Origin: Elusimicrobiota bacterium
GTDB lineage: Bacteria; Elusimicrobiota; Elusimicrobia; Elusimicrobiales; Elusimicrobiaceae
Reading direction: 5' to 3'
DNA length: 6,142 bases
NCBI GenBank assembly: GCA_031271365.1
Contig: JAISVV010000083.1
Coordinates: 1-6,142 of the forward strand
Shown here in pieces: positions 4,809 through 6,142 of this stretch. A model generated the notes under the pieces. It was given only the letters and a program-made list of their open reading frames with translations. It ran no database searches and was not told where the DNA came from. The translations under genes and the position numbers were made by a program. Each line of letters opens with the position of its first letter. Within the stretch, counting starts at the first letter, position 1.

Positions 4809-6050
4809 ATGAAAGAACACACCAAAAGCATTGCCGTTATCGCGGTTGCCAACGGCTTAAACTCGCTTGCCTACGGCCTTTCCATACCATTTTTTGCAAT
4901 TTATTTAAACGCGCACAAAGGCGTGCCGGCAAGCGTTGTGGGCATAATGCTGGCTTTGGCCATGGGCGTTACCGCCATAGGCAGCGCCATAAGCGGCGAG
5001 GCCTCGGATATCTTTGGCCGCAAGCGCGTTATGGTTTTTGCTTTAACTCTGCGCAGCGCGGCTATGTTTGCCATGGCCGCCGCCATGTTTTTAAACGCGC
5101 ATTATTTTTGGGCCATGGCTTTCCACTTTATAGGCAGTTTTGTGGGCTCGTTTTTCAGGACGGCGTCCAACGCGTGGATAGCCGATAACACCCCGCCGGC
5201 CGGCCGCGTGCGCGCGTTTGGCATTATGCGCATAGGCCTTAATTTGGGCTGGAGCTTAGGCCCCGCTTTAGGCGGGCTTTTAGCCAAGGCCTCTTACTCG
5301 CTGGGGTTTGCGCTTACGGCCTGCACCTATTTGGTAACATTGTTTTTTGTAAGCCGCCATATCAGAGAAAGCCTGCCTAAAATAACAGAGCGCAAAAAAG
5401 CCAATTTTGTACGTATGCTGCTGGATTTAAAAGACGGCAACCTTGCCCGGCTTTGCTGCTACGAGTTTTTGATTTCTATGGTTTTATCGCAGCTTGTAGT
5501 CGGGCTTTCGCTGCACGCGGTAAACCGCCTCGGCATGAGCGAAAATATGGTGGGCCTCTTCTTTACCATACAAGGCTTAGTGGTGGTGCTTTTCCAGTAC
5601 AATATCGGGGTTATTACTTCTAAGATGCGCCTTACCACGGTGTTGGCCGCCGGCTGCCTGCTTTACGCGGTGGGGTTTGGCTCTATAGGGTTTATGGCAA
5701 GTTTTGCAGGTATTGCCCTGGGCGTTATTTTAAGCGCTGCGGGGGAGATGTTTGTTTTGCCGGCCGGCCATTCGCTTACGTCTAATATCGCGCCGGAAAA
5801 TAAAAAAGGCCGCTATCTGGGCCTATACATTTTGGCCAATACCGCGGGGCAGGGCGCGGGCATTTTGATGGCCGGCGTTTTTATGGAGCACCTAAGCCCG
5901 CAAATGCCAAGCGGCCCGTGGCTTATTGTGGGCGCGCTGGGGCTGGCCTCGGGCCTGCTGTTTTTTAGCTTAAACCGCCGCATTCCCGCCGAACAAAACA
6001 ACGTCAACCTGCGTCAGGCCACGCCGATAATAAAGCAGATACCTTCCTAG
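4809..6050 (+). CDS. Major facilitator superfamily transporter, drug/proton antiporter type (DHA1-like)
   Basis: A 413-aa integral membrane protein with 12 predicted helices, roughly 8-33, 42-62, 73-94, 97-118, 136-158, 162-182, 213-236, 245-268, 274-296, 298-320, 336-358 and 368-388. A central cytoplasmic loop rich in Lys and Arg spans 183-212. Motif A between helices 2 and 3 is GEASDIFGRKRV (63-74), with the key Asp67 and Gly70-Arg71. Helix 5 carries the antiporter motif C signature NLGWSLGPALGG (145-156), typical of proton-driven exporters. Length fits the family's 390-420. It is probably an inner-membrane exporter of drugs or metabolites, but the substrate cannot be read. The start is set by the first helix and an upstream closed frame; no SD precedes it, which is odd next to the strong SD of the neighbouring pilin-like gene. 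It is flanked by terminators and a downstream promoter, so it is likely monocistronic. Confidence 0.9.
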   Translation: MKEHTKSIAVIAVANGLNSLAYGLSIPFFAIYLNAHKGVPASVVGIMLALAMGVTAIGSAISGEASDIFGRKRVMVFALTLRSAAMFAMAAAMFLNAHYFWAMAFHFIGSFVGSFFRTASNAWIADNTPPAGRVRAFGIMRIGLNLGWSLGPALGGLLAKASYSLGFALTACTYLVTLFFVSRHIRESLPKITERKKANFVRMLLDLKDGNLARLCCYEFLISMVLSQLVVGLSLHAVNRLGMSENMVGLFFTIQGLVVVLFQYNIGVITSKMRLTTVLAAGCLLYAVGFGSIGFMASFAGIALGVILSAAGEMFVLPAGHSLTSNIAPENKKGRYLGLYILANTAGQGAGILMAGVFMEHLSPQMPSGPWLIVGALGLASGLLFFSLNRRIPAEQNNVNLRQATPIIKQIPS

Positions 6051-6055
6051 CTTTT

Positions 6056-6100
6056 ATTGCGCGGCCCGCAAGCGCAAGGCTGCGGCAATCTTCCTTTTTA
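6056..6100 (+). terminator. Weak candidate terminator after the MFS gene
   Basis: ATTGC (6056-6060) and GCAAT (6085-6089) pair, with GCC (6064-6066)/GGC (6078-6080) inside past an internal loop. A T5 tract comes only 5 nt later at 6095-6099. The interrupted stem and late T tract make this uncertain. Confidence 0.25.
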
Positions 6101-6122
6101 AGTAGTGCATTTAAGAAAATTT

Positions 6123-6131
6123 TGATATAAT
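6123..6131 (+). promoter_or_regulatory. Extended -10 promoter reading out of the window
   Basis: TGATATAAT is a perfect extended -10 (TG-n-TATAAT). No good -35 lies 16-18 nt upstream, as is usual for extended -10 promoters. The transcript would start near 6138 and serve a gene beyond the right edge. Confidence 0.55.
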
Positions 6132-6142
6132 AGTCAATAGGG

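Overview
The window reads as a chromosomal stretch of a Gram-negative-type bacterium with type IV pilus machinery. The best guess is a member of the Elusimicrobiota, possibly gut-associated. This rests on a small pilin-like protein carrying a PQYQKAVE segment and a Cys-rich C-terminal end, a style I associate with pseudopilins of that phylum. The attribution is an inference at moderate confidence. All recognised genes lie on the + strand, and no mobile element, CRISPR array, tRNA or rRNA was seen.

Left block (1-4122) is a compact housekeeping run: the 3' end of ftsZ (cell division), a PilT-type retraction ATPase, cytidylate kinase (cmk), a 1-acyl-glycerol-3-phosphate acyltransferase (plsC), and ribosomal protein S1 (rpsA). 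The first four genes are almost contiguous: a 1-nt gap, a 4-nt gap, then a 17-nt overlap. This suggests one transcript with coupled translation. A 61-nt leader with an unusual orphan Shine-Dalgarno (SD) hairpin separates plsC from rpsA. The block ends in a strong intrinsic terminator. The cmk-plsC-rpsA neighbourhood is a known conserved association; the attachment of ftsZ and pilT upstream is less usual.

Middle block (4087-4715) is a single-gene unit encoding a 150-aa membrane-anchored pilin-like protein. Its likely promoter is interleaved with the rpsA terminator, with the -35 in the terminator loop and the -10 just after the U-tract. One or two terminators follow the gene.

Right block (4716-6142) holds a hairpin-rich stretch, then a 413-aa, 12-helix major facilitator superfamily (MFS) transporter of the drug/proton antiporter type with no visible SD. 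It ends with a very good extended -10 promoter pointing out of the window.

No clearly new multi-gene system is present. The most unusual items are the pilin-like protein that lacks a normal prepilin cleavage site, the nested terminator/promoter, and the rpsA leader.
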